Assembly (NCBI GenBank): GCA_905160935.1
Contig: CAJHZI010000518.1
Coordinates: forward strand, 1,112,001 to 1,176,000
Reading direction: 5' to 3'
Origin: Enchytraeus crypticus
Lineage: Eukaryota; Annelida; Clitellata; Enchytraeida; Enchytraeidae
Length of the DNA stretch: 64,000 nt
Positions within the stretch are counted from its first letter, which is position 1. Every line of letters starts with the position of its first letter. Below, in pieces: positions 11,474 through 21,679 of the stretch. A program made the translations under genes and the position numbers. The notes under the pieces were generated by a model, which made no database searches, was not told the origin of the DNA, and saw only the letters and a list, made by a program, of their open reading frames with translations.

Positions 11474-11474
11474 C

Positions 11475-13280
11475 TTGAATCGTCTACCCCAAATAGTCTT
11501 GATCCGGATAACCTTAATAGTTTATCTTCAATTCACCTATTGGTGAATTATATCAGTGTGCAACAGATAGAGTCTGCTAGTAATACTTGTTTCTCAACAC
11601 CTGTTCATTTTTTCTGCACATGTATGATGGAACATGAAATATTCATTATTTACATTTAATCTCATAATACTCAAAAATCTATTTTAAAAATTTGAGGACT
11701 CTTTTCATCTAATCCAGAACAACTTGTAAATTTCTTTATAAAATAGAATCGGCCAAAGATAAAGGTTATATACAGCTGAACTTGATATTTTCAGTGACAT
11801 CTGAAACAGGGTATGGAATAATAACAATAGGGTCCATATAGGTGACCCCTGAGTGTATATTTGAGCATTTATTAAACAACAGACATTTTGCATGCTCAGC
11901 AGTACCTAGCTTCTTTATAAAGCAATAGATAATTAGCTGTTACAATATCTCCCATACAAACATGTGTTAATGAATATCCCCTCGAAGTTTTTCCATTAAG
12001 TGTAGAAACTGAGCCATTTGAAAATATGCCATGTGATAGGAATACTTGATTAGCATGATGCTATCGTTTACCATAATATCGTGCAAAGCCAATCAGGTGA
12101 GTTGAACAGAGACTCCACAATGCAAAATACGATCAAATGATTTGGGAGAAATGTCAGGTTTGACAAAAAAGGCAGAAACAGATAAAAAGTTCAAACATAT
12201 TTCAATTTTTCCTGAATTTTAGATGTTATCATGGATGACACTTTAGTAATTTTGTTGCACTTTACCAATTTCGAAATTCAAACTGGAAAGAAGAGGCCAG
12301 CTTCCAGGATTTCATCCAAGTTAAAGACTCTCGATAGATCTAATTTTCATCTCAGTTTAAGCTGTCTAGGTATTTTTAACAGTTAACAGTATAAAATAAA
12401 AGGTAAAATAAAAAAATTAAGTAAAACAAACCAAATCGGACGAGAAATTTTAAATGGCCATATGATCTTCCTTTCTACAAATATGATACTGAAGTAATGA
12501 TCAGTACTTCAGTATTGTGCACGAAAAGGAAGGATACTCATTTAAAATTATTAATCTGATATTCGGGGTTGACTCAAACCGTTTCTTTTACTTTTTATTT
12601 TGTTTTCATTGGCTAACTCATGCACCTTTTATATCAGGCATAAAGGTGATCTATAAAAACAGTAAAATCGAGTTGGCAGTAAATTCCAGATGAAAATTAA
12701 ACTGCATGGAATTTCTAAATAGCTCAGTGTATTAGGTAACGTCATCCAAATTTAAAATGACTAATAAATAAACTTTTAAATGAGCATTGCTAAGTAACAT
12801 CAACGCTTCAGTAGAGCTGATCCGAGAATTAAAGCTTGGATATTCATAGGATAATTAAATAAACTGCTTCAAATAATCATGGATAATTGACTAAACTGCT
12901 TATGGGTTAAACACGTAATATTAAAAAAGCGACAGATATTATAGAATATCATATTATCATATTTTCTTTTCAGTGTATTTAAAGTTCAACGGGTAAATTT
13001 CAACAAAGCTGTAATATATCCAAATAGCCCAAGTTTAAAAAGAATTTTAATAATTCCGTCCATACTTTTGTTCTAAACTAAAAGTTACGAAATCTGTATA
13101 AAAATTACTTAGACTAGGAGTTACTCTTACCAAATGCCAAGATTTTAACACATTTCTTCCTAATATAATGAATTTTATATTATAATATTTTATTGTTTAC
13201 CACTTTTCTTGTTTACCAAATAATGACAACGTTACCTATATGAAAACGTACTTGTCAACACTGTTCAGCCAGCCAAATGC
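11475..13280. other. Intergenic stretch without recognised gene
   Basis: AT-rich sequence upstream of HAP40 exon 1. I found no exon with family similarity, no clear repeat and no long open frame on either strand. It should contain the HAP40 promoter, but I cannot point to a TATA or initiator element. Confidence 0.4.
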
Positions 13281-13284
13281 GTCG

Positions 13285-13435
13285 ATAAAGTAAATAATAC
13301 TAATGACAATAAAAATAAGAGTATCAGTCATCAATGACAACATCAAATACTATTGAGACAAAATCAAGCCGGCGAGCAAAAAGAAGGTCCCAAAATGGTG
13401 CAAATTCCAAAATCCAAAAATCAGTCCATGGTAAA
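13285..13435. repeat. Dispersed repeat shared (inverted) with 19056-19245
   Basis: TCATCAATGACAACATCAAA, GACAAAATCAAGCCGGCGAG and TGCAAATTCCAAAATCCA reappear as reverse complement inside the SINE-A copy at 18998-19395. Its type is unknown. Confidence 0.65.
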
Positions 13436-14138
13436 AGGAATTAAAGAAAAGGAGGTTTGTCGAAACTCATGCATGAACACTGCATGAATGGAAAAGAGAA
13501 ATGGAAAAGATAGATCTTCAACTGCCTATGGAACAGCTCATAGGAAAGCAAAGGCCGATGTGATTTAAACGAAGACTTTCGAAGATTGAATGGAAGAGAA
13601 TTTCAGATTTTAGATGCAGCGTGCTGGAAAATTCGAACGATTAGATAGCTTAGAACATGAAGGCAAGCTAGGTCTCACAAGAAACCGAGTAGCAGCAAGC
13701 TTCATCATTTTAATCAAGTGCGACATAAAAGTTTGTCCAGGGGTGGTGATGGACTTTTAGGTTAACTAAGCTGTTTTATTAATAATACCTCGTTAATCTA
13801 TATAGCCAGTGCAAAGATTTGAAAATAAGCGTAATATGTGCAAATGAGTAGCCTACATGGAATTACAAAAAATTGCTCTTGCAAGAGGATTCTGAACAAA
13901 CTATACCCGATCAATCTCACAGCCAGGGAGATTTCAAAACAGGGAATTGCAGCAGTCCAACTTGGACTGCGCAAGAGCTGCACCAATTGTAATTTGGACA
14001 TGGACATATTCGACGAAGATCACGGATAAGGAAGAAACATACTTGTGTGAAGTTTTAGTTATGTGTTCGTGGAAGGTCAGGTGTTTATCACCGAGATTTC
14101 TCACAGAAGAAACTGCATGGTGATAGTGTAACATCCTA

Positions 14139-14738
14139 AAATAACGAAATATTTTTCCATTCAGCTTCAGAAGCTGTTGAGGTGTCCCACACCAGAATTC
14201 AGTCTTAGATGGATTAAGTGCTAAGAAATTAGTAGACATCCAAGAGGATATGGATTGAAAAGATTGCTGCAGGAGGGTTTCAGCATGAGAATACGAGTTT
14301 GAGGTAAAACAAGTGTAAATTTGAGTGCCATCACCTTCAGTGGCGGATCCAGGAATTTTTAAGGGGGCCCGAATTTTTTTGAGAATGTACATATTTTTTG
14401 CTTACGACTAAAAGACATTCAAGATGGATGTCTTATAGTCCTATAGACATCCAAGGGTCCTCTTGGATAATAACGAAATATTTTTCCATTTCAGCTTCAG
14501 AAGCTGTTGAGGTGTTCCACACCAGAATTCAGTCTTAGATGGATTAAGTGCTAAGAAATTAGCAGACATCCAAGAGGATATGGATTGAAAAGATTGCTGC
14601 AGGAGGGTTTCAGCATGAGAATATGAGTTTGAGGTAAAACAAGTGTAAATTTGAGTGCCATCACCTTCAGTGGCGGATCCAGGAATTTTTAAGGGGGCCC
14701 GAATTTTTTTGAGAATGTACATATTTTTTGCTTACGAC
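14139..14738. repeat. Tandem duplication (~330 bp period) of LINE-B plus hAT left end
   Basis: The block starting ATAACGAAATATTTTTCCAT, running through the LINE-B relic and into the first ~70 bp of the hAT element, occurs at 14139-14408 and again at 14468-14738 with few differences. The spacer 14409-14467 includes GACATTCAAGATGG and CCTCTTGGATA. The duplication therefore arose after the hAT insertion. Confidence 0.9.
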
Positions 14739-15342
14739 CCGCCTTCTTTGAGACATTAACGCAACCAGAAAAATGCTGGGGGGGGGGTGGTCTCAAAATG
14801 TTTTATCTACTTCGCTCGGCTCGTAGATTAAGTGTATCTTATCCGCCTCCCCCCACCACTCATACCCGCACTAAAATGAGAGGAAAACCTAAATTGCATA
14901 AAATCCTGCATTTGCTTTCAAAAGTAGGTTAATTTTTTCACCTCCGAAGAAACTCATCGGACCTGGACTAATTACAAAAGTGTCATAATTTTGGCGTGGG
15001 GGAGGCTTAAGCTCCTCCCATTGCACCACTGCACCGGAACAGATCTAGTTCCCATATTTTACTGGCACCCTTTTTTCATCTTATACAATGGTTAATGTGA
15101 AAATTGAGAGCTAGTGTAATGGTCAATATTTTTCGGACTCCCTTCCATTACACGGAGCTCCTAGTATACCATATACATGGACCCTTACCCCCCCCCCCCG
15201 CCCCCCCCCTCATCCACTGCCCTTACAAACATATTTACACATAGAAATTGCCAGAGAAACATAAAAATATAGTTTTAAAATTTTTCTCGTCGGGCCTAAG
15301 GGTTGGCACGGGCTACCTGGGCTCCCCCTGGATCCGCCACTG
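14668..15342. mobile_element. Non-autonomous hAT element (675 bp) with 8 bp target duplication
   Basis: The ends are CAGTGGCGGATCCAGG and its inverted copy CCTGGATCCGCCACTG. An 8 bp direct repeat ATCACCTT flanks both sides (14660-14667 and 15343-15350), the hallmark of hAT insertion. The interior is GC-rich at poly-G/poly-C runs (14776, 15187) and has no transposase frame. A second copy of the family is at 62144-62826, and a truncated left end at 14338-14408 comes from the local duplication. Confidence 0.92.
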
Positions 15343-15496
15343 ATCACCTTATAGTTCAAGATCAAGAGAATGAGAAGAGATCAGAGAGCTTAAGGGTGCT
15401 GTACAGAGGTTGAAGAGGACAGGACCAAGAACGGAGCTTTGAGGCACACCATACTTTAAGTGGGAAGGCGAAGAGATAAAGTCCATTTATCATTCG

Positions 15497-16072
15497 TGCA
15501 ATGAACACGCCTTGTTCACAATTTATATATTAGGAAATCTACATTATAGAAAGAAAACAGATTAATGCAGCAGTTATTTATAAATAATGGGTGACGCAGG
15601 GATTTTTCCTAAAAAGATTTATAATAGATGATATAAGCCGAGGTTATAGGTGGGTATAGCTAGTTTATTACGCAGGGTATTTCCAAAGTGACGCAGCTGG
15701 CGCGTAAATCGACTATGCGAGAAGTGCTGTGGTTGGCTGAAGTCGATCGCTCGAGTAGTATATAAAGCGGCCGTCGATACATACAAAATCAGATTGGGTT
15801 CTGCGTGGTTCGTCTGCGCAGTAACTCAGGGAGGCCAGAACCTTCTACGCGAAAGAAATGGGAACCGAGGAAGGATAGTACGTAATATCCCAATCCCGAG
15901 GCAAAAGTACGATTAGTATACAGAAATCTAGTCTTCGTCTAGCCGAAAGCCTTCAAGCTCGCTTGTTAGCTTAGGCTTGTAGCCCCCGGTATTTGTCTTG
16001 TTGTTGTATCGATTTGTTGTATTGTGGTGTTGGCGTCCCCCTGGGTAGGGCCAGGTAAGAGGCTGGTAGTCC
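15497..16072 (+). repeat. LTR-like sequence, copy 1
   Basis: Starts TGCAATGAACACGCCTTGTT and shares long blocks with 18285-18839: CAATTTATATATTA, TTATAATAGATGATATAAGC, CGAGGTTATAGG, AAAGTGACGCAGCTG, a TATA-box-like GTATATAA at 15759, and a final GTAAGAGGCTGGTAGTCCA. The TG...CA ends, internal TATA box and paired copies in the same orientation suggest an LTR. No target duplication or clear primer-binding site was found; a tRNA 3'-end-like GGTTCGGGTCACCA lies at 16428-16441. Confidence 0.6.
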
Positions 16073-16277
16073 ACAGCGAAACCCGGGTCGAGTCCGTCTC
16101 TGCGGGTATTCGCTAAGCGTCTGGGTCGAGTGTGTCTTTGCAGGCGGGAGGCTGGTACTCCACGGCATTACCCGGGTCGAGTCCGTCTCTGCGGTATTTG
16201 CTAAGCGCCTGGGTCGAGTGTGTCTCTGCAGGTGGGAGGCTGGTAGTCCACGGCATTTCCGGGGTCGAGTTCGAAGT
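16059..16277. repeat. 89 bp minisatellite (~2.5 copies)
   Basis: The unit begins GAGGCTGGTAGTCCACGGC and contains CCCGGGTCGAGTCCGTCTCT and CTGGGTCGAGTGTGTCTCTG. Copies start near 16059, 16149 and 16237. It appears to have expanded from the 3' end of the LTR-like sequence. Confidence 0.85.
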
Positions 16278-16495
16278 TCTAATAGGGTAAAGAAGATCAA
16301 GTTCGTCGCAGTTAAAACAACCAGTCATATAATTATCTGCTATACCAGTTTGTAAAACTAGGAAGCAGGGCAGAAACTCAAACCGTAATCGCCAAAAATA
16401 ACGCAGAAAAGTACGATTCCACTCCCGGTTCGGGTCACCATATCACTTCGCCCCGAGAATCACGTATATTACGGAATAGAATCTACCAAGGGAGC

Positions 16496-16936
16496 ATGGC
16501 AGAAATTCAACTGTCATCGCCTAAATACGTAGAAGACGTGGAGTACGCTTCCCCTCCTGACTCGGTCCAGCGTCGACGCTGTGCACCGGGTTCCCGAGAA
16601 CCCAATAACGAAGTAGGCAAGGGGGGTTGGACCCTGGCCTACTCTGTCGAGAATGAACAAGAAAGGCCTATCGAGACGGATGATACCGAGAAAGAAGTAT
16701 CATCCCAAGACGCAGCAACTCGGTTCATCCTGACAAGCGGTACCCTTAGTAAAACATTCGACGAAAAAGCTGACGTCTTGAAGCACTGCCGGCCGGAGAG
16801 CGAGTACAGATGTAGGCAACCGCTCGAGGACGAACAGGCATTAAGGCTGTTCATGACAATTTGCATAATAGCATTTGCAAGTATAAAATCTTTGAATCAA
16901 TTAAGATCCTTAGGTATGATCTCTGTTTTCTTCTAG
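16496..16936 (+). CDS. Unrecognised 146-residue ORF in gag position of an LTR-like element
   Basis: ATG at 16496, TAG at 16934-16936. The protein is polar and acidic-to-mixed (MAEIQLSSPKYVEDVEYASP at the start), with a short hydrophobic end (LFMTICIIAFASI). It follows an LTR-like sequence and a 5' leader, where a retroelement gag would sit. I recognise no capsid, zinc-knuckle or protease motif. Base composition here is noticeably more GC-rich than the surroundings, matching the LTR-like block. It may be a remnant gag, a captured fragment or chance. Confidence 0.35.
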   Translation: MAEIQLSSPKYVEDVEYASPPDSVQRRRCAPGSREPNNEVGKGGWTLAYSVENEQERPIETDDTEKEVSSQDAATRFILTSGTLSKTFDEKADVLKHCRPESEYRCRQPLEDEQALRLFMTICIIAFASIKSLNQLRSLGMISVFF

Positions 16937-17269
16937 AGTATCGTAACTCGGGAGCCCTAAGTCCCCTCATAAATCTACCCTACATCCCTTGGTTCTCATA
17001 TGTCAAGGAACTGACCGGGTTAACCGATTCTACTCTCGATGAATCCCATAAACCTTTTCATTGTTCCGCTTCCCACAATCATCAGATTGCAAATAGAGTG
17101 AGTTGTATGGCGGGGTTGAAGAAGAAGAAAGTAAAAATATTTAATGGTAGTGCTGTATGTCCGAGTTCTGCTGAATTTGTCTCTTAGTTGACAGGTCACA
17201 AACAAGTGTCAATCGTCGCGTGTTGTCGCTTGATGTCCCTGAACTCTTTGAGCTCCTCACCATCGATGG

Positions 17270-17605
17270 CATTGCATTATGTCGAGACCGAAACATGCAG
17301 GGTGATCTACCTCTCTTTATAACTGAGAAACAGGGAGTGAATATCTAACCCGGGAACAAAACAGTTATCAAGGCTCAAGTCGGGGTTGTCTTAGACCCGC
17401 CCTCCGCTGGCAGAAGGACGAGGCTGTTGTTTAATGCAGCGATAGTTTACATGCAACCAGCAAGGTTGACAGAGTATACAAGCTGATCTTCAGAGGTGTT
17501 AAGTTAATGGAAGATGGTCTCTACCAGTGTTTCACCAGCAACAATCAAGGATCGGGTAAGAGCATGAGTCAGGTCAATAAATATATAACAGGCAAACACG
17601 CGTTA
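17270..17605 (+). pseudogene. Immunoglobulin-fold domain relic
   Basis: One frame reads KVDRVYKLIFRGVKLMEDGL followed by YQCFTSNNQGSG. This is the F-strand signature of an Ig domain (D-G-x-Y-x-C, then an N-x-x-G turn). The B/C-strand part (LRWQKDEAVV) lies just upstream in the same frame but is followed by a TAA, and still earlier matching sequence (TVIKAQVGVVLDPP) is in another frame. So it is a broken Ig C2/I-set-like domain, probably a processed or captured host exon, located between two LTR-like copies. Which protein it came from is not clear. Confidence 0.5.
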
Positions 17606-17818
17606 TAGTGAAACGATCAACTATGTTGATATCAATCACTTTAATATCACATGCTTAAAACCGTTAGTTAATTTAGATCATTTTCCGTGTAACAAGTCCA
17701 GTGAATGTCTGAGATTTTACTCTCAGATCAGCGCACCTGGGATTAGGGTTCAATTCACCTCATGATATCTCATTTAAAACTTCATGACGTTACCCCTACG
17801 CTATTGAGACATTCAACA
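17583..17818 (-). repeat. SINE-A copy (tRNA-derived)
   Basis: Reverse-strand copy of a family whose plus form reads GTCTCAATAGCGTAGGGGTA (A-box region), GGTTCGAATCCC (B box), GCGCTGATCTGAGAGTAAAA, ATTCACTGGACTGG, and ends in a block around GATATCAACATAGTTGATC. In this copy the B box is mutated. Confidence 0.8.
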
Positions 17819-18239
17819 TTCTAAATTTCTCTATTAGACCCATTTTAATTACTAGATTTTATTGCACCTACAACTGAAGCTTAAAGGATCGTATAGTCAT
17901 CTTATTTTTACAATACTAACGAAGTACCTGTTCCGAGCTGTTCGAAATGTCTGCATACAACCACGTACAATGCATGACTACAGTCTTTTCTTGAGCGTGG
18001 CTTTACGGCTGAGTACTAACATCTTAGCCCGTAATGCTTCTTCTTCTTGATTGACATCTTGTGATTTCGTGCTCAGCAAGACTACTATAACTTTTGATTT
18101 TTCCCTAATGATAATCTAATGGTTTCAAATCTGGAGAACATGTGCAGGTTGTCTCCATGATTAGGCCTACAGTCATTTAAAGTACTTCAGATCAGTGGTC
18201 CTATCTTCTCCATTATGTTAAGATTAAGAGATTAAAAAG

Positions 18240-18284
18240 TAACACACATTATAGTGAAATGATCAACTACATTGATATCTATCT
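18240..18284 (-). repeat. SINE-A 3' fragment cut by the second LTR-like copy
   Basis: ATTATAGTGAAATGATCAAC then TACATTGATATCTATC matches the 3' end of SINE-A, and it stops exactly where the LTR-like sequence begins (18285). The remainder of the SINE was not found on the far side. Confidence 0.6.
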
Positions 18285-18839
18285 GTAATGAACACGCCTT
18301 GTTCACAATTTATATATTAAGAAATAAATATATTTTAGATAGAATGCAGATATTATAGAGCAATTATTTATAAATAATAAGACCCGTAGGGTTTTTCCAA
18401 AGATTTATAATAGATGATATAAGCCGAGGTTATAGGTTGCTATAGCTAGATTATTACGAAGGGAATTTTCAAAGTGACGCAGCTGCGTCGTAACTTAGGT
18501 AAGCGAAGAAGCGCTGTGATTCGATAGAAACGTTTGAGATCGATCGACAGCGATGTATATAAGGAGAAGCTTGATACAGTAGAAACAAGTTGGGGCCGGG
18601 GGCCTACTTGGTTCGTATGAGTAGGTTCCCAGGAGGGCCGCTCCGATGGGTCTATGCGGTGTACAACGTGTAGTTCTCATAAAGGATCGAGTCTCAATGA
18701 TCCTTCCTCTTACTGACTCCCTACCGGATAGGTAAGGGGGCCCCTCAGGTTGGCTAGTGTCCCAAGCCGCGAAGGCTAATTGGAGGCGAGAGAGTTCATG
18801 TCCCCCTGGGTAGGCCCAGGTAAGAGGCTGGTAGTCCAT
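18285..18839 (+). repeat. LTR-like sequence, copy 2
   Basis: Starts TGTAATGAACACGCCTTGTT and follows copy 1 (15497) block by block, including TATATAAGGAG at the TATA position (18556) and the end GTAAGAGGCTGGTAGTCCA. The middle (18600-18780) differs strongly from copy 1. With copy 1 it could bound a 3.3 kb degraded element, or the two could be solo LTRs. Confidence 0.6.
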
Positions 18840-18997
18840 TAAGTAGACACTAGTGTAGACAATATTTGGGGGTTATTGAAGGTCTCTAATTTTCCATAGT
18901 TCATATTTCTCGTTTAATGCATAATCCTCGATGTTTTCATGGAAGACTGTAACACTCTAACTGCTGTTGTTGCTAAATGTACAGTATGTCCATTTAA

Positions 18998-19395
18998 ATG
19001 TCTCATTAGCGTAATGGTTAGAGGTGTTAATAACGCCATGAAGTTTAAATGACAGACCATGAGGTGAACTTTACTTTTTTCTTTTTTTTCTTTCTTACTT
19101 TGGACTGAATTTCTGGATTTTGGAATTTGCACCGTTTTTGGACCTTTTTTTTTGCTCGCCGGCTTGATTTTGTCTCAATAGTGCACGATGTTGTCATTGA
19201 TGACTGTAGCACTCTAATTGTTGTTATTGTTACTATTATTGAAGGTTCGAATCCCAGCCGCGCTGATCTGAGAGTAAAATCTCGGCCATTCACTGGACTG
19301 TCTACACGGAAAATGGACAAAATTGCCTAACGGATTTAACATGTGGTATTAAAAGTGATAGATATCAATATAGTTGATCATTTCACTATAATATG
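18998..19395 (+). repeat. SINE-A copy interrupted by another repeat
   Basis: The 5' half (GTCTCATTAGCGTAATGGTTAG, an A-box match) and the 3' half (GGTTCGAATCCC through TTGATCATTTCACTATAAT) are separated by ~190 bp (about 19056-19245). That insert is the repeat also present inverted at 13285-13435, so it inserted into the SINE. Confidence 0.8.
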
Positions 19396-19671
19396 TGTTA
19401 TTATTATTATTAGTAGATTTGCTTAATTAAACAAATTTGCTTTCTATATTTGATTTCACCGCTTTCTTGTATGATTACATTGCACAATTCGTTAACATTT
19501 GGTTGACGTCACTTTATTTATATTGATATTTACTTTATCGATCCATATCTTTTTGTGGAGTTAAAGCATTACAAGAAATAAGTAGTCATTAATTGGTAAC
19601 ATTAGTTAAAAGTGTTTAATTAAAAAGTAGTATTTTAAGTTTTATTTCGGATCTCTATAAGTAATCTCTCT

Positions 19672-19770
19672 CAGTGCACTGCCTACTGGCAGGTCCATGG
19701 TATTGGTAGGCCTATATAACGCCTCCACTCTTCTTTATCTTCCTTTTTCTCTTCATGTCCGCTTGAGTGT
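19672..19770 (-). repeat. LINE-A 3' end fragment
   Basis: CAGTGCACTGCCTACTGGCA, GGTCCATGGTAT and AACGCCTCCACTCTTC match the 3' terminus shared by all LINE-A copies in this window. Confidence 0.8.
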
Positions 19771-20384
19771 AAATTTAAATCATCTAGCAATACTCATTCT
19801 TGATCGATCTCTGCCATGTGTAAATTCTAACGTTTTATATCACATGAGTTAGGCATATGGTGTTAAAATTGAAGTTAAATTATGTGAATTAGTGAGAACG
19901 ATCATCCATGATTATACGTGTATTTATCACTTTTAAAAAGCTTTAATGCCACATGCTAACCAGTGTGGGGTACAAATAATTCTACAAGCCCTTTGAATGC
20001 ACATTCTCTGATCTGCTCTAATGAGATCCTCGAGATTGATTCGATGTTCTAAGGAACAGTCTGTTAAAATTTCTTGAAAATAATCTCTCAAGAATCGTTA
20101 TATGCTTATACCAGTTATTAGGATGATCTGAGTCAGTAACAACGTTACGGCAGTTGCCAGTTATGCTTATCTCTATGTCTGGGGTTCAAATCCTGCTTAG
20201 ACTCTTCGTCAAGATATATTTTTAAAAAGTAGAACTGACTTTAAATCGACTTCTATCAATGAGTTGGCAGTACACAGTACTGATTATATTAGCAACAGTT
20301 ACCCGTTCTACATCATCTTCAACACGCCAATCACTAGATATCTTTGCTGCTTAGCAATATGGCTTTCAGATAAAGTAAAAAATA

Positions 20385-20620
20385 AACACGCATTATAATG
20401 AAACGATCAACTGTGTTGATATTTATCACTTTTTAATACCACATATTTAAACCATTAGGCAATTTATTCCATCTCCCATGTAACCAGTCCAGTGAATGTC
20501 CGAGATTTTACTCTCAGATCAGCGCGGCTGGGATTCGAACCCACGAGGGTTCAATTCAGCTCAGGATCTGTCATTTAAAACTTCATGACGTTAACCCTAC
20601 GCTATTAAGACAATCGATTT
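20385..20620 (-). repeat. SINE-A copy
   Basis: Reverse-oriented copy with intact GGGATTCGAACC (B box complement), CAGTCCAGTGAATGTCC and the TTGATATTTATCAC end block. It lies about 330 bp upstream of the first TRPC coding exon. Confidence 0.85.
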
Positions 20621-20951
20621 TTGTAAGATCTTCTAGAACAAGTCAAATTAAACAACAATTTGAATCCAGGCTAGGCAGTGGCTAACAATGAATATACGTA
20701 ATAGTAACGGCAATAAAAAATACGGTATGCGCATGAACAATATTTACAATCATCTTTGCAAATATATTAATATATTATAATTTTTTGATGTTTAAATCTA
20801 TTTTTAATTATGCTTGATTTATTAATTTATTGCTACACATAAATAAATTATTGCCTTTATGAATGTGACTCTATAAAAACAGACTGCCCTCTGCGGATCA
20901 ATACTTTACAATGAGAAATTCTTGAATGCTTACAAACGAAGTTGACTATTC

Positions 20952-21101
20952 ATGCATCCAGACGGGAGAGTTCATTCAATGACTGAAACAATGTCGTCCA
21001 GACCGTCTAGTGAATCGAGTCGAAGCTCAATTGATTACATTTCATCCACCAGGTCTTATGAACAGTTTCTCAGCCTGGTACAATCAGGAAATTCCAGAAT
21101 G
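20952..21101 (+). CDS. TRPC exon 1 (coding)
   Basis: Serine-rich N-terminus leading into [16 protein letters not shown] at the start of the ankyrin region; donor CAGAATG|GTAAGT, phase 0. An alternative start is the ATG at residue 10. Confidence 0.8.
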
Positions 21102-21370
21102 GTAAGTGGACTGCACGTCGTTGGTCAGTTAGAAGTAACGTGTGCCAGTTGTTTGAGAGCCTACAGTGTGTGACATCGGTTGAGGGTCTGTCTTTGAAAT
21201 CTCAATTGAGTCATAACCTAATTGAAGTCTCTCTTATGAATCTAAGACACAAAAAATAACAACAGAAGTAGTCTGCAAATTGCGATTTTTTCAGATTTTA
21301 ATTATAGTCTTATTTCAATTACTTCATAAGCATATTCATAATCAGATTTATTATAACAGTAATTATATAT

Positions 21371-21468
<98 letters not shown>

Positions 21469-21627
21469 TATATATAAGCTAATGTTAACGCCAGTTTCCT
21501 CACTCGAAAGAGATATCAGTGACGGGAGAGCCCAGGATTTGAACCCCGCACATACTGATCCGCAGTCGAGCATCTTACCGACATCGCCACTGGCTCCAGC
21601 CTCCATATATACATGTTTGTACACGTA

Positions 21628-21679
<52 letters not shown>

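Larger units (their letters stand above)
13930..15480 (-). pseudogene. LINE-B reverse transcriptase relic (CR1/L2-like), interrupted by an hAT element
   Basis: Minus-strand reading gives YGVPQSSVLGPVLFNL near 15440 (the RT motif around QGSVLGP), then GDGTQIYTCF (the FADDTQLY-type catalytic block, here GD instead of DD), SSWMSTNFLALNPSKTEF, and a tail with KLDCCNSLF. These are the palm and thumb of a CR1/L2-type non-LTR retrotransposon. Frames are broken, part of the region is tandem-duplicated, and an hAT copy (14668-15342) splits it between the two parts. No endonuclease domain or intact ORF was seen. Confidence 0.75.

Noticed and set aside
16400-16445. tRNA gene 3' end (CCCGGTTCGGGTCACCA)
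   Set aside because: There is no matching acceptor stem or A box upstream at tRNA distance; more likely a retroelement leader feature or chance.
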